Shown here one piece after another: positions 34,806 through 43,697 of a stretch of 64,000 bases of DNA. A program made the translations under genes and the position numbers. Position 1 is the stretch's first letter; the number at the start of each line of letters is the position of its first letter. This stretch comes from CAZTPJ01 sp964614515. Lineage in GTDB: Bacteria; Planctomycetota; Phycisphaerae; Phycisphaerales; UBA1924. The stretch lies in contig CAZTPJ010000009.1 in assembly GCA_964614515.1 (NCBI GenBank), positions 4,290 to 68,289 on the forward strand, written 5' to 3'. Below the pieces are notes generated by a model. That model worked only from the letters and a program-made list of their open reading frames with translations. It had not been told where the DNA came from and made no database searches.

Positions 34806-37211
34806 TCACACCCTCACCCGCCGCAGCCACAGGCTGCTCATCACCACGCTTACGCTGCTCGCCGCCATCGCGCCGCTGGCGATGATCGGCGAAAGCAGCC
34901 AGCCCGTCAGCGGATACAGCACCCCGGCCGCGATGGGAATGCTCACGACGTTGTATGCAAACGCCCAGAACAGATTGCGCCGGATCGTTCGCATGGTCGC
35001 GCGCGACAGGCCGATGGCCTGCGCCACCGCGCGAAGGTCGCTTCGCATCAGCGTGATGTCCGCCGATTCCATCGCCACATCCGTGCCGGTGCCCACGGTC
35101 AGGCCCACATCCGCCTGCGCCAGCGCCGGCGCATCGTTAATTCCATCGCCCACCATCCCCACCACATGCCCCTCGCGCTGCAGCGCGGCGATGTGCTCCG
35201 CCTTGTCGCGCGGCAGAACTTCGGCGAAAATCTGATCCACGCCGACTTGTGCGGCGACGTTCGCGGCCGTGCGATGATTGTCGCCCGTCATCATCACCAC
35301 GCGCAGGCCCATCTCGTGCATCCGCGCGATCGCCTCGCGCGATTCCTCGCGCACCGTGTCCGCCACCGCGATGATCCCCGCCTCACGCCCGTCAATCGCG
35401 ATGAACATCGGCGTACGGCCGTTCTCGGCCAGCGACTCCGCGCGAACGCCAAGCGTCAGGGACACGCCACGTTGTTCCATCAATCCCGCGTTGCCGATCA
35501 CCACCGCATGGCCATCGACCCTCGCTTCCACGCCGTGCCCGACCAGCGCCGTGAACCGCTCAGGTTCCGACAACGCGATCTCGCGAGACTGTGCCTCGCG
35601 CACGATTGCCGCCGCAAGCGGGTGTTCGCTGTGCCGCTCCGCCGATGCCGCCAGCCGCAGCAGATCACGCGCATCCATCACCGCGTCATCGGGCGTGATG
35701 ATGTCGGTGACGCTCGGCCGGCCGTGCGTGATGGTCCCGGTCTTGTCGAGTACGATGGCGGTGAGTGTGTGGGCGATCTCCAGCGATTCGCCGCCGCGAG
35801 TCAGGATGCCGCGTTCCGCGCCCAGGCCGGTGCCGACCATGATGGCCGTGGGCGTCGCGAGTCCCAGCGCACACGGGCACGCGATGATGAGCACCGAAAC
35901 GCTCGTCACCAGCGCCATGCTCAGTCGCGACTCCGCGGGCGACGCGAACCACCACACAGCGAACGTGAGCATCGCGATGACGATGACGATGGGAACAAAG
36001 ATGCCGCTGATTCTGTCCACGAGCCTGGCGATCGGCGCTTTGCTGCCCTGCGCTTCCTGAACGAGGCGCACGATCTGTTGCAGCGCTGTATCTTCGCCCA
36101 CCTTGGTCGCGACCAGGCGCAGCGCCCCCGTGGTGTTCATCGTCGCGCCAAACACCGCATCGCCGGGATGCTTGTCCACGGGAATGCTCTCACCCGTCAG
36201 CATCGACTCATCCACCGCGGATTCGCCGCGTTCGATCGTCGCGTCCACGGGAATCTTCTCCCCCGGGCGTACGAGCACGACCTCGCCGACGCGCACTTCG
36301 TCGATGGCGACATCGACCTCATGGCCCTCGCGCACGACGCGCGCCGTCTTCGGCTGCATGCCGATCAATCGCCGAATCGCCGCCGTCGTTCGACCCGTCG
36401 CACGAGACTCCAGAACCTTGCCGAGCAGGATGAGCACGATGATGACGGCCGCGGCCTCGTAGTACACGGGCACGCCGCCGTGCATCCCCCCCCCTGCATG
36501 CCCGCCGGTGACGCCCGTGAAGAACGAAGGCCAGATCGTCGCCGCGAGCGAATACGCATACGCCGCGCCCGTGCCCAGCGCCACGAGCGTGTCCATGTTC
36601 GCGCTGCCATGCCGCAAACCCATCCACGCCGAGCGAAAAAACCGCGACCCGCACCAGAACATCACCGGCGTCGTGAGCGCCAGTTGCACCCAGTTGGTCC
36701 ACGGCCCATCAATCGCCGCGATCCGTCCGTGCGACATCGCAATCACCAAGACGGGCAGCGACAGCGCCGCGCCAACGATGGTCCGTGTCAGCAAATCCCG
36801 CGCCTCGCGCTCGCTCACCATGATGTGCGCTGTGTGGTCATCCCCCCCCGCGTGCGAGGATGCACGTTCGCGCATCATCGCCGCGTGATCGTGCCCCGCG
36901 TGCCCGTGGGCCTCTTGGTGTGGCGCGGGCGATGCCGGAACGCGCGCGGTGTATCCGATGTCCTTCACCGCCTGCGCCAGGTCGGCCGGGGCGGTGGCCG
37001 TGGGGTCATATTTCACCGTTGCGACCTTCGTCGCGAAGTTGACGTTCGCGCTCGACACGCCTGGTTGCTTGGTCAGGCGTCGTTCGATCCGCGCAGCGCA
37101 TGAAGCGCACGACATCCCCTCGATCGGCAGGTCGCACCTCGCTTCACGCATGGCGGCCGCTTCGTGGGGTGTTTCGTGCGGTGTCGTTGTGTGCCTATCG
37201 TGGTTCATCAT
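34806..37211 (-). CDS. copA: Copper-translocating P-type ATPase (CopA)
   Basis: 801 residues from the first of two ATGs at 37211. Exports Cu(I) from the cytoplasm. The N-terminal heavy-metal domain has CASC at 35-38 (GMSCASCAARIE). A linker at about 105-135 is rich in histidine (HQEAHGHAGHDH). Then come eight predicted helices with the CPC motif in IIACPCALGLATPTA, the phosphorylation site DKTGTITHG, the HP motif in HSEHPLAAAI and the hinge GDGINDAPALAQA. All catalytic residues are present and the length is normal. It follows csoR by 27 bases on the same strand, forming a copper-inducible operon. Confidence 0.95.
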   Translation of the reverse strand: MMNHDRHTTTPHETPHEAAAMREARCDLPIEGMSCASCAARIERRLTKQPGVSSANVNFATKVATVKYDPTATAPADLAQAVKDIGYTARVPASPAPHQEAHGHAGHDHAAMMRERASSHAGGDDHTAHIMVSEREARDLLTRTIVGAALSLPVLVIAMSHGRIAAIDGPWTNWVQLALTTPVMFWCGSRFFRSAWMGLRHGSANMDTLVALGTGAAYAYSLAATIWPSFFTGVTGGHAGGGMHGGVPVYYEAAAVIIVLILLGKVLESRATGRTTAAIRRLIGMQPKTARVVREGHEVDVAIDEVRVGEVVLVRPGEKIPVDATIERGESAVDESMLTGESIPVDKHPGDAVFGATMNTTGALRLVATKVGEDTALQQIVRLVQEAQGSKAPIARLVDRISGIFVPIVIVIAMLTFAVWWFASPAESRLSMALVTSVSVLIIACPCALGLATPTAIMVGTGLGAERGILTRGGESLEIAHTLTAIVLDKTGTITHGRPSVTDIITPDDAVMDARDLLRLAASAERHSEHPLAAAIVREAQSREIALSEPERFTALVGHGVEARVDGHAVVIGNAGLMEQRGVSLTLGVRAESLAENGRTPMFIAIDGREAGIIAVADTVREESREAIARMHEMGLRVVMMTGDNHRTAANVAAQVGVDQIFAEVLPRDKAEHIAALQREGHVVGMVGDGINDAPALAQADVGLTVGTGTDVAMESADITLMRSDLRAVAQAIGLSRATMRTIRRNLFWAFAYNVVSIPIAAGVLYPLTGWLLSPIIASGAMAASSVSVVMSSLWLRRVRV

Positions 37212-37238
37212 GTTCGATTCTCGCACGGCGAGGGGTGG

Positions 37239-37631
37239 CTACCGCGCCACCTTCGCCGCCAGACTGAGCAGTTCATCGATCATCGCGTCGCGCGCGGCAT
37301 CGCCTTTGTGCATCGCCGCCGTCGCACAGTGCGTCAGGTGATTTCGCATCAGATTCCTCGCCACGGTGTGCAGCGATTCGCGTACGGCCGAGACCTGTGT
37401 GATGATGTCGGCGCAGTACCGCTCATCCTCGATCATCGCGGCGATGCCGCGCACCTGGCCCTCGATGCGGCGCAGATGCGTGAGGTTGGCCCGCTTGAGC
37501 GAAGCATCTACGCCCGCAGCGCGACGTGGCCGCGCCGAGCGCGAACCGCCGGGACGGGTAGTCATCCGCGCCGTCGCGCACGCGCACGGCTCGATCATCG
37601 CTCGATTGTGTCTGGTTCGTGCCTTGGCCAT
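37239..37631 (-). CDS. csoR: CsoR-type copper-sensing repressor
   Basis: 130 residues from ATG 37631. The four-helix DUF156/CsoR domain spans about 45-125 (KRANLTHLRRIEGQVRGIAA). Copper ligands C73, H98 and C102 (RYCAD and NHLTHC) have exactly the 25- and 4-residue spacing of Mycobacterium CsoR C36-H61-C65, which argues for Cu(I) rather than Ni or formaldehyde sensing. It has an unusual basic N-terminal extension of about 45 residues with an extra CAC (16-18); a later start would remove part of this. It represses itself and copA; a matching operator lies at 37682-37698. Confidence 0.88.
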   Translation of the reverse strand: MAKARTRHNRAMIEPCACATARMTTRPGGSRSARPRRAAGVDASLKRANLTHLRRIEGQVRGIAAMIEDERYCADIITQVSAVRESLHTVARNLMRNHLTHCATAAMHKGDAARDAMIDELLSLAAKVAR

Positions 37632-37678
37632 GGTCAACTCCGAACGGCTGCATCTCCGGGTCGCTTTCACCGCGGGGG

Positions 37679-37698
37679 ATTATACCCCCATGGGGTAT
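37679..37698 (-). promoter_or_regulatory. CsoR operator overlapping the csoR-copA -10 box
   Basis: ATACCCC-CAT-GGGGTAT (37682-37698) is a perfect 7-bp-arm palindrome of the G-tract type bound by CsoR proteins. On the minus strand a perfect TATAAT (37684-37679) begins within it, so a bound repressor would block RNA polymerase. The -35 (TGGTCC, 17 bases away) is poor. About 50 bases upstream of csoR. Confidence 0.75.
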
Positions 37699-37804
37699 GT
37701 AGGACCAGGGCGTGCAGGGTTCGCCACGCGCGACGCGAACACCCTCGCCGCGCTACCATCGCCCCGAGTACGCAGGCTCATATCCTCCTTGACGGAACGC
37801 GACG

Positions 37805-38623
37805 ATGAACCCCAACAAGGCACTCTGGGAAAAGGGTGACTTCACCCGGATCGCGGCCTTCATGCGCGAGTCCGGCGATCGCCTCGTCGATTCACTCAAA
37901 CTCAATCGGCCGGAGAATCTGCGCATCCTTGATCTCGGCTGCGGCGATGGCACCACCGCGCTGCCGCTGGCCCGCATGGGCGCCAGCGTCCTTGGCGTTG
38001 ACATCGCGACGAACCTCGTGGACGCGGGGAATCGGCGCGCGGCCGCGGAAGGCCTGACGCACATCACGTTTAAAGAGGGCGACGCGTGCGATCTTCAAGG
38101 CATCGACGATGGCGCGTTTGACCTGACGATCTCGATCTTCGGCGCGATGTTCGCGCCGAGGCCCGCGGATGTGGCCCGCGCGATGGTCCGCGTCACCAGG
38201 CCCGGCGGGCGCATCGTCATGGGCAACTGGATTCCCAATGATCCCACATCGTTCGTCTCGCAACTGCTCAGGATCAGTTCCTCGTTCACGCCCCCCCCTC
38301 CCGAGGGCTTCATCAGTCCGATGCTCTGGGGCGTTGAGTCACACATCCTCGATCGCTTCGGACAGGCCGGCATCTCGCCGGAGCGCATCACGATGACGCG
38401 AGACACGTTCTCTTTCATCACGTCCCAGCCGCCGTCGCACCTCATCGACACCTTTGAGCGGTTCTACGGCCCCACGATGAACGCCGTCGAAGCGGCGCGG
38501 AAGCACGGCCAGGAGGCGGAACTGCATCGCCACCTGATCGAACTCGCCACCGCGCAGAACAGCGCCCCCGACGGCACGACATCCATCCCCGCCACGTTCA
38601 TGCGGATCGATGTCGCGCGCTGA
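37805..38623 (+). CDS. SAM-dependent class I methyltransferase
   Basis: 272 residues. Motif I ILDLGCGDGTTALPLARMG near residues 40-58 binds SAM; the acidic ribose-contact loop is in VLGVDIA near 63-69, followed by motif II/III FDLTISIFGAMFAPRP and GGRIVMGNW. Methyltransf_11 type. The substrate cannot be read from sequence. It is divergent from csoR with about 170 bases between them, which hold the CsoR site, so copper control of this gene is possible but not shown. Confidence 0.82.
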   Translation: MNPNKALWEKGDFTRIAAFMRESGDRLVDSLKLNRPENLRILDLGCGDGTTALPLARMGASVLGVDIATNLVDAGNRRAAAEGLTHITFKEGDACDLQGIDDGAFDLTISIFGAMFAPRPADVARAMVRVTRPGGRIVMGNWIPNDPTSFVSQLLRISSSFTPPPPEGFISPMLWGVESHILDRFGQAGISPERITMTRDTFSFITSQPPSHLIDTFERFYGPTMNAVEAARKHGQEAELHRHLIELATAQNSAPDGTTSIPATFMRIDVAR

Positions 38624-38694
38624 GACTCCACATTCGCGGCGTGTGGCCCCCGGCACTCGACGCGCCAGTGCGCCCCACATCCCTATCATCATTC

Positions 38695-39456
38695 ATGCCA
38701 ACACTCGGCGTCAACATCGATCATGTCGCCACGCTTCGCCAGGCGCGATATCGCGACGGCGAGGTCTATGGCGAGCCGGACCCCGTGCGCGCTGCGGCCG
38801 AGGCCGAACTCGGCGGGGCGCACTGCATCACCGTTCACCTGCGCGAAGATCGCCGTCACATCGTCGATCGCGATCTCGAACTGCTGCATCAGACCGTTCG
38901 CGTCAAACTCAATCTGGAGATGGCCGCGACGGACGAAATGGTGCGCATCGCCATCGCCGCCCGCCCGCACATGGTGACGCTCGTGCCCGAGGGGCGGATG
39001 GAAGTGACGACCGAGGGCGGCCTCGACGTGGCGGGGGGGGGGAAGCGCCTGCGCGACATCGTCTCGCGCCTGCGCGACGCGAAGATCCTCGCCTCCGCGT
39101 TCATTGATGCGGAACTCCCGCAGGTCGAGGCCGCGAAGGATGCCGGGTTCGAGTACTGCGAGATTCACACCGGTCCCTACGCGGGCGCGTGGTCGCGGGC
39201 GGGCGGTGACATCGCCTCGACCGAACTGCTCGCGGAACTGGAGCGCGTGGCCATGGCCGGGGCGCAGGTCAGCGGCCTGGGCATGCGCTTCAACGCCGGG
39301 CACGCGCTGAACTATCACAACGTCCAGCGCATCGCCGCGCTTCCGGGCATGTGCGAACTGCACATCGGCCACGCGATTGTCTGCCGTGCGGTCTTTGTCG
39401 GCCTGCGACGGGCCGTGGCGGAGATGGTCGCCGCGATCACTTCGGGCGGACCGTGA
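38695..39456 (+). CDS. pdxJ: Pyridoxine 5'-phosphate synthase
   Basis: 253 residues from ATG 38695. Condenses 1-deoxyxylulose 5-phosphate with 3-amino-2-oxopropyl phosphate in vitamin B6 synthesis. The TIM-barrel family signatures are all present: LGVNIDHVATLRQAR at the start, HLREDRRHI with catalytic residues, LNLEMAATDEM, VTLVPEGRMEVTTEGGLDV, EIHTGPYA and FNAGHALNYHNV. Length normal. A run of seven G at about 39031-39038 lies inside the gene but the frame is intact. Confidence 0.96.
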   Translation: MPTLGVNIDHVATLRQARYRDGEVYGEPDPVRAAAEAELGGAHCITVHLREDRRHIVDRDLELLHQTVRVKLNLEMAATDEMVRIAIAARPHMVTLVPEGRMEVTTEGGLDVAGGGKRLRDIVSRLRDAKILASAFIDAELPQVEAAKDAGFEYCEIHTGPYAGAWSRAGGDIASTELLAELERVAMAGAQVSGLGMRFNAGHALNYHNVQRIAALPGMCELHIGHAIVCRAVFVGLRRAVAEMVAAITSGGP

Positions 39457-39468
39457 ACGCGCCGCGCC

Positions 39469-39714
39469 TCAACGCTTCTTCGACGAACCGTTGAGCAATT
39501 CCGTCCGCGTGATATGCATCAGGGCGCAGTTGACTGTCTTCTCCGCGGGCGCATCTGGACCCTCCGGCCCGGGAACCGCCACGATCACCTTGGATCGCTG
39601 CACGATCGCCATGTCCGGATGCCTCACTTCGAACGAGGTTCCATCCGACAGGTGAAGCCGAAACGGCTCAAACGGCACCGACCTGAGAAGTTCAAGAATG
39701 CCGTCCGGCCGCAT
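39469..39714 (-). CDS. Small conserved-looking protein, function unknown
   Basis: 81 residues from ATG 39714, which follows AAGGAG at good spacing. Reads PFEPFRLHLSDGTSFEVRHP then MAIVQRSKVIVAVPG, a pattern I associate with short planctomycete proteins of unknown role that fold as one small beta domain. It ends 13 bases from the convergent pdxJ stop. The frame is open upstream to 40245, but that part is the shadow of the GNAT gene and a repeat. Confidence 0.75.
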   Translation of the reverse strand: MRPDGILELLRSVPFEPFRLHLSDGTSFEVRHPDMAIVQRSKVIVAVPGPEGPDAPAEKTVNCALMHITRTELLNGSSKKR

Positions 39715-39818
39715 TGCATTGACTCCTTCGCCACACGCACATCGCGCGACCGTATTGTATAAGAGCGCCGCGCAGGGAGCAATCATGGCGTCGGCCAGGG
39801 CAACCGCAAAAATCCTTT

Positions 39819-39848
39819 GGATCCGGTGGGGCGGGCGTCTCGCCCGCC
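39819..39848 (+). repeat. GC-rich hairpin repeat, same family as in rsmA
   Basis: GGATCCGGTGG leads into GGCGGGCG-TCT-CGCCCGCC (39830-39848, perfect 8-bp stem). The same sequence, reverse-complemented, occurs four times in rsmA around 60977-61108. This copy is in the leader before the GNAT gene. Confidence 0.75.
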
Positions 39849-39958
39849 TCCCTTGCGTGCCCGACGCGCGATGGTCCAAACAATCGGCGCGTCGTGGACA
39901 ATGTTGCAGTTGCCCCTGTCGATCACGGCCGTTGCCACCCTCGCGCATAGCCTTTATT

Positions 39959-40558
39959 GTGGCTCGACTTCTTCCTATCACCAGACCCATTTCCGGCGCT
40001 GCGTCGCTGATCGTGCGCAGCGCGGAGGAACCGGATGCCGAAGCGCTGCACGCGCTGCTCGGCGATTCGTTCGCCACGTCCGACTTTCTCGTCACGCTGC
40101 CCGAAGAGTGGTCGAACGATGTCGGCGAGATGCGCCGCCGCATCATCGAGCATCGCGATGCGCCCAACCACATCATGCTCCTCGCGGAGGCCGATGGACA
40201 TCTTGTCGGCGAACTCACGTTCCATGCCAGCCGGCGCAAGCGCATGTCCCATCACGGGCAGTTCGGCCTGAGCGTGGCGGCGGCGTGGCGCGGGCGCGGC
40301 GTCGGGCGCGCGTTGATCCTCACGCTGCTCGACTGGGCCGCAGCGCATCCGACCATCGAAAAGGTGCGCCTCGGCGTCTTCGCGACCAACGCCCGGGCCC
40401 ACGCACTCTACATCCGCCTGGGTTTCGTCGAAGAGTGCCGTCAACGTGATTTTTTCAGACTCGGCCCGGGCGAATACGTCGATGACATCCTCATGGCCAT
40501 CTACGTCAAGCCCGGCCTCGCCCCGCCGGGGTTCAAGACGCACATGCCGGGTGCTTGA
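39959..40558 (+). CDS. GNAT-family N-acetyltransferase
   Basis: 199 residues if started at GTG 39959 (MARLLPITRP); the frame is open further upstream through a repeat, which is unlikely to be translated. GNAT fold: N-terminal RSAEEPDAEALHALL, acetyl-CoA loop LSVAAAWRGRGVGRALI near 110-125 with the RGxGxGxA-type motif, and the C-terminal phrase VFATNARAHALYIRLGFVEE. It acetylates an unknown small molecule or protein; RimJ/YhhY-like by general look. No ribosome site stands out at the GTG. Confidence 0.82.
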   Translation: MARLLPITRPISGAASLIVRSAEEPDAEALHALLGDSFATSDFLVTLPEEWSNDVGEMRRRIIEHRDAPNHIMLLAEADGHLVGELTFHASRRKRMSHHGQFGLSVAAAWRGRGVGRALILTLLDWAAAHPTIEKVRLGVFATNARAHALYIRLGFVEECRQRDFFRLGPGEYVDDILMAIYVKPGLAPPGFKTHMPGA

Positions 40559-40610
40559 TCGCACGCTGGCACGCAACTCCGTGAACTGGAACGTGGTGTT
40601 GATCTTGCCC

Positions 40611-40718
40611 AGGCCGCTTCAGCGGCCTTGCTTGCTCATAGGCCACCGCTTCAGCGGTGGTCTCGAGGCCAAACCCGTCATGCCCGACCAATTCAGCATC
40701 AGCCCGTTTCAACGGGCT
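40611..40718. repeat. Three hairpins with 8-bp stems and identical TC loops
   Basis: Three perfect short palindromes lie in 108 bases: AGGCCGCT-TC-AGCGGCCT (40611-40628), CCACCGCT-TC-AGCGGTGG (40643-40660) and AGCCCGTT-TC-AACGGGCT (40701-40718). Stems differ but geometry and loop are the same. The 305-base gap between the GNAT gene and dapA (40559-40864) contains nothing else that I recognise. Confidence 0.8.
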
Positions 40719-40864
40719 TACCCCACAACGCCTCACCCGAATTGACTCGCTCAACGGCGTTCGGTGACATGGTTGTCTCGCCCGTGCGCATCCCTTTGAA
40801 CGCACTGCCAACCTCCCACGCGCGACGCGGATAACCTTTCACGAGCACACCATCGGAGCGCACC

Positions 40865-41767
40865 ATGCCCGCGACACTCAAGGACCCCCGATTCACCGGC
40901 GTCTTCACCGCCATCGTCACGCCGTTTTCCGACGACGCCTCGGCGCTGCATCTCGCGAATCTGCGTGCGCAGATCGAGTTTCAGGCCGCCGGCGGCGTTC
41001 GCGGCATCGTCATCAACGGCACGACCGGCGAATCGCCCACGCTCGACCACGACGAGCTCCACACACTCGCCCGCGAAGCCATCGCCCACGCGCGGCGTCT
41101 GGGTCTGATCGCCATCCTCGGCACCGGCAGCAACTCGACCGCCCACGCCATAGCCAATCAGAAACTCGCCCGCGAACTCGGGGCCGACGCCGCGCTCAGC
41201 GTCAATCCGTATTACAACAAACCCACGCAGGAGGGGCTGTATCGGCACTTCATGGCCGTGGCCGATGCCGCGCAGATTCCGATCATGCTCTACAACATCC
41301 CCGGGCGTACGGGTGTCGCCCTTTCGCCCGCGACGGTCGAGCGCCTGGCGGCGCATCCGAACATCGTCGCGGTCAAGGAGGCGACGGGTTCGATGGATTC
41401 CGCATCGGAGATCATCATTCGTTGCCCAAACGTGGCGCTGCTCTCCGGGGATGACTCGATGACCCTGCCGATGATGGCGGTGGGCGGCGTCGGCGTGGTA
41501 TCGGTGATCTCAAACATCGTGCCCGATCGACTCGTGCGCATGTGCAACGCGGCCAACGAGGGTCGAATGCGCGACGCGATGGCGCTGCACGCGGAGTTGT
41601 TCAATCTCTGCCGCGCGATGTTCCTCGAGACAAACCCGATCCCGCTCAAGGCGGCGATGAAGGTGCTCAAGCGAGACACAGGCTCGCTGCGTCTGCCGAT
41701 GTGCGAGGCCACGCCCGCGACGGTCGAGGCCGTGCGAAAGGCCCTCACGGCCGCGGGCTTGAAATAG
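40865..41767 (+). CDS. dapA: 4-hydroxy-tetrahydrodipicolinate synthase
   Basis: 300 residues. First committed step of lysine and diaminopimelate synthesis: pyruvate plus aspartate semialdehyde. The TIM-barrel signatures are complete: FTAIVTPFSDD, GIVINGTTGESPTL with the substrate-binding GTTGE, NPYYNKPTQEGLYRHF with the catalytic tyrosine, MLYNIPGRTGV, and the Schiff-base lysine in IVAVKEATGS. Length normal. Ends 7 bases before a convergent dockerin gene. Confidence 0.97.
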   Translation: MPATLKDPRFTGVFTAIVTPFSDDASALHLANLRAQIEFQAAGGVRGIVINGTTGESPTLDHDELHTLAREAIAHARRLGLIAILGTGSNSTAHAIANQKLARELGADAALSVNPYYNKPTQEGLYRHFMAVADAAQIPIMLYNIPGRTGVALSPATVERLAAHPNIVAVKEATGSMDSASEIIIRCPNVALLSGDDSMTLPMMAVGGVGVVSVISNIVPDRLVRMCNAANEGRMRDAMALHAELFNLCRAMFLETNPIPLKAAMKVLKRDTGSLRLPMCEATPATVEAVRKALTAAGLK

Positions 41768-41774
41768 TCCGTCG

Positions 41775-42590
41775 CTATCGACACCCCGCCGCGAACTCGT
41801 TGCCGAAGCACAGGAAATCAAACACATCGCACACGCCCGGCCCCGACGCGATGTCGCAGTCGCACGCATACGGATCAAGCGCGGCGAAGCGATTGCCAAA
41901 GCACAGGAAGTCAAACACATCCAGCACGCCCGGCCCCGTGCCCGTGTCGCAATCCGCGTAGCACGTCAGCGGCGAATGCACCAACTGCATCCCGTTAAGC
42001 CACCAATCCGCGAAGATCCATCGCCCGGACACCAGATTCACGATCAACCGGCCGTCGCGAATCTCCTCTTCAAAGATCGCGTGCGTCACGCCGAGTTGCG
42101 GCGGCGGTTGTGTCAACGGCCCGCCGATGCCCACGCCGGGGATCACCTCCTCGCCCAGCCAGATGCCCACCGCGTTTTCGGGATCCCAGTTCACCCATGC
42201 ATACACAATGATGCGATAGTGCCCCGGCTCAAGCCCGCGAAACGTCACACGCCCGACGATGTCCGCCAAGCCACCCACCGCATCGTCGAGGAGCGCTTCA
42301 ACATCCCCCATCGTCGCGGGATGATCATTTCCAAACGCCGACGTCTCCGGCGCGAAGGACACCATTGCGCCCGTCACCTGCCCCTTCAGGCCCACCAGCG
42401 CGTGCGGCCCGCCGGAGCCATCGAGCGCGTTCCACACACCCGCGAGTCCTTCGCCCGCGAAAGTCGGCGCAGGCGTCCCGAACTGATCGCCCCAGTCGAT
42501 GTTCATCGACTGCGCATGTGCGTTTCCACCCACGGCCGCGAGCGCCATGCCCACAGCCGACACAACAACCCGCGGTTGCCACGTCATCAT
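41775..42590 (-). CDS. Secreted protein with GC-type dockerin tail
   Basis: 271 residues from ATG 42590, with AAGGAGC upstream and a signal peptide (VVVSAVGMALAAVGGNAHA). The globular part (about 26-205) is a beta-sandwich-like domain: MNIDWGDQFGTPAPTFAGEG, GRVTFRGLEPGHYRIIVYAW, RDGRLIVNLVSG and WIFADWWLNGMQL, which resembles carbohydrate-binding or PA14/malectin-like modules, though no family is assigned. The dockerin at about 212-271 is complete: CDTGTGPGVLDVFDFLCFGN and CDIASGPGVCDVFDFLCFGN. Ends 7 bases from dapA. Confidence 0.83.
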   Translation of the reverse strand: MMTWQPRVVVSAVGMALAAVGGNAHAQSMNIDWGDQFGTPAPTFAGEGLAGVWNALDGSGGPHALVGLKGQVTGAMVSFAPETSAFGNDHPATMGDVEALLDDAVGGLADIVGRVTFRGLEPGHYRIIVYAWVNWDPENAVGIWLGEEVIPGVGIGGPLTQPPPQLGVTHAIFEEEIRDGRLIVNLVSGRWIFADWWLNGMQLVHSPLTCYADCDTGTGPGVLDVFDFLCFGNRFAALDPYACDCDIASGPGVCDVFDFLCFGNEFAAGCR

Positions 42591-42680
42591 GATGATTGCT
42601 CCTTGTGCCCCACCGCCCCGTTTGCAACTCACTATACCACGCAGTGGCCGTGCCGGTTCCACGCCATATCCTCCGATATC

Positions 42681-43487
42681 GTGGTTCCGCAGCAGCCCAC
42701 TCCCACCCGCCGAGCCATCGACGACCTTCCTGATGCCCAGGATGCGTGGCCGGAGTCAGTCCGTCATCGCCCGCCGGCGTTCTTTCTCGACTTCGACGGC
42801 ACGCTTACGCCCATCGTCGATCATCCTGACGATGCTCACATGAGCGATGAGGCACGCGCCGTCGTCGCCCGACTTGCCCATCGCCATCCCGTCGCGATCA
42901 TCAGTGGTCGCGACCTCGATGATGTGCGCCGGCGCGTCGCGATCCCCGATGCGATCTACGCGGGCAGTCACGGCTTCGACATCGCCGGGCCCGATGGCCT
43001 CGCGTTTCAACATCCGGGCGCCATCGCCGCGATTGAATCGCTCGCCACGGCCGAGGGCATCGTTCGTGAAGCCGTGCGGGGGATTTCAGGCGCGTTCATC
43101 GAACGCAAGCGATTCACGTTGGCCGTGCATTATCGAAACGTCGCGCCCGACGGCGCCCCCACGATCGCCCGCGCGGTCGAATGCGCCGTGCGCGACACGC
43201 CCGCGCTGCGACGGCGTGAGGGCAAGATGGTCCACGAGATTCAACCCGCCGTCGATTGGCACAAGGGCCGGGCCGTGCAGTGGATACTCGACGCGATCCG
43301 CCCGCGCAAAGTCACGCCCGTCTACCTCGGCGATGACCTGACGGATGAAGACGCGTTCGCCGTGGTCGAGCCGAGCGGGCTTGGCATCGTCGTCGGCGAA
43401 GGCGACCGCCAGACCCACGCGAGCCTCCGCCTGCGCGATCCGGCCGCGGCGCTGCGATGGCTGGCGCGAGCCGCCAAAGCGTGGTAG
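42681..43487 (+). CDS. otsB: Trehalose-phosphatase
   Basis: 268 residues from GTG 42681. HAD phosphatase that releases trehalose from trehalose 6-phosphate. Motif I FFLDFDGTLTPIV with the nucleophilic aspartate near residue 36, motif II AIISGRDLDDV, substrate cap GSHGFDI, lysine motif EGKMVHEIQPAVDWHKGRA, and motif IV YLGDDLTDEDAF. All are intact. Trehalose-6-phosphate synthase is not in this window. The frame is open upstream through the dockerin gene on the other strand, which is a shadow. Confidence 0.94.
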   Translation: MVPQQPTPTRRAIDDLPDAQDAWPESVRHRPPAFFLDFDGTLTPIVDHPDDAHMSDEARAVVARLAHRHPVAIISGRDLDDVRRRVAIPDAIYAGSHGFDIAGPDGLAFQHPGAIAAIESLATAEGIVREAVRGISGAFIERKRFTLAVHYRNVAPDGAPTIARAVECAVRDTPALRRREGKMVHEIQPAVDWHKGRAVQWILDAIRPRKVTPVYLGDDLTDEDAFAVVEPSGLGIVVGEGDRQTHASLRLRDPAAALRWLARAAKAW

Positions 43488-43586
43488 CGAGAGCAAATCC
43501 CACACAAGTCCCGGGAGGTCACAAGTGGGTTCTGCGTTTCTTTGCAAAATCTTGTTGTGTTATTGGACCTTTTTGGCATTTTTGAC

Positions 43587-43615
43587 TTGCAACGCGATCC
43601 CATATCTGGTACAAC
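43587..43615 (+). promoter_or_regulatory. Candidate promoter of the dockerin subtilase
   Basis: TTGCAA (43587-43592), 17 bases, TACAAC (43610-43615); four of six matches each. The surrounding 43520-43620 is distinctly AT-rich for this genome. 83 bases before the ATG. Confidence 0.4.
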
Positions 43616-43697
43616 ATGCCGTCAGTGCAGCGCGGTTCGTCGCGGCCATCCGGAAGGTCGCCGGGCTACGCACACGTCCTTTTTTGGGGATTGGGTC

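Noticed and set aside
34791..37103. 770-codon plus-strand open frame
   Set aside because: It is antisense to copA; rich in His, Arg and Gln with no family features, a typical shadow in GC-rich DNA.
40611..40718. Riboswitch upstream of dapA
   Set aside because: A lysine riboswitch would be much larger; these are simple short palindromes with no conserved core.
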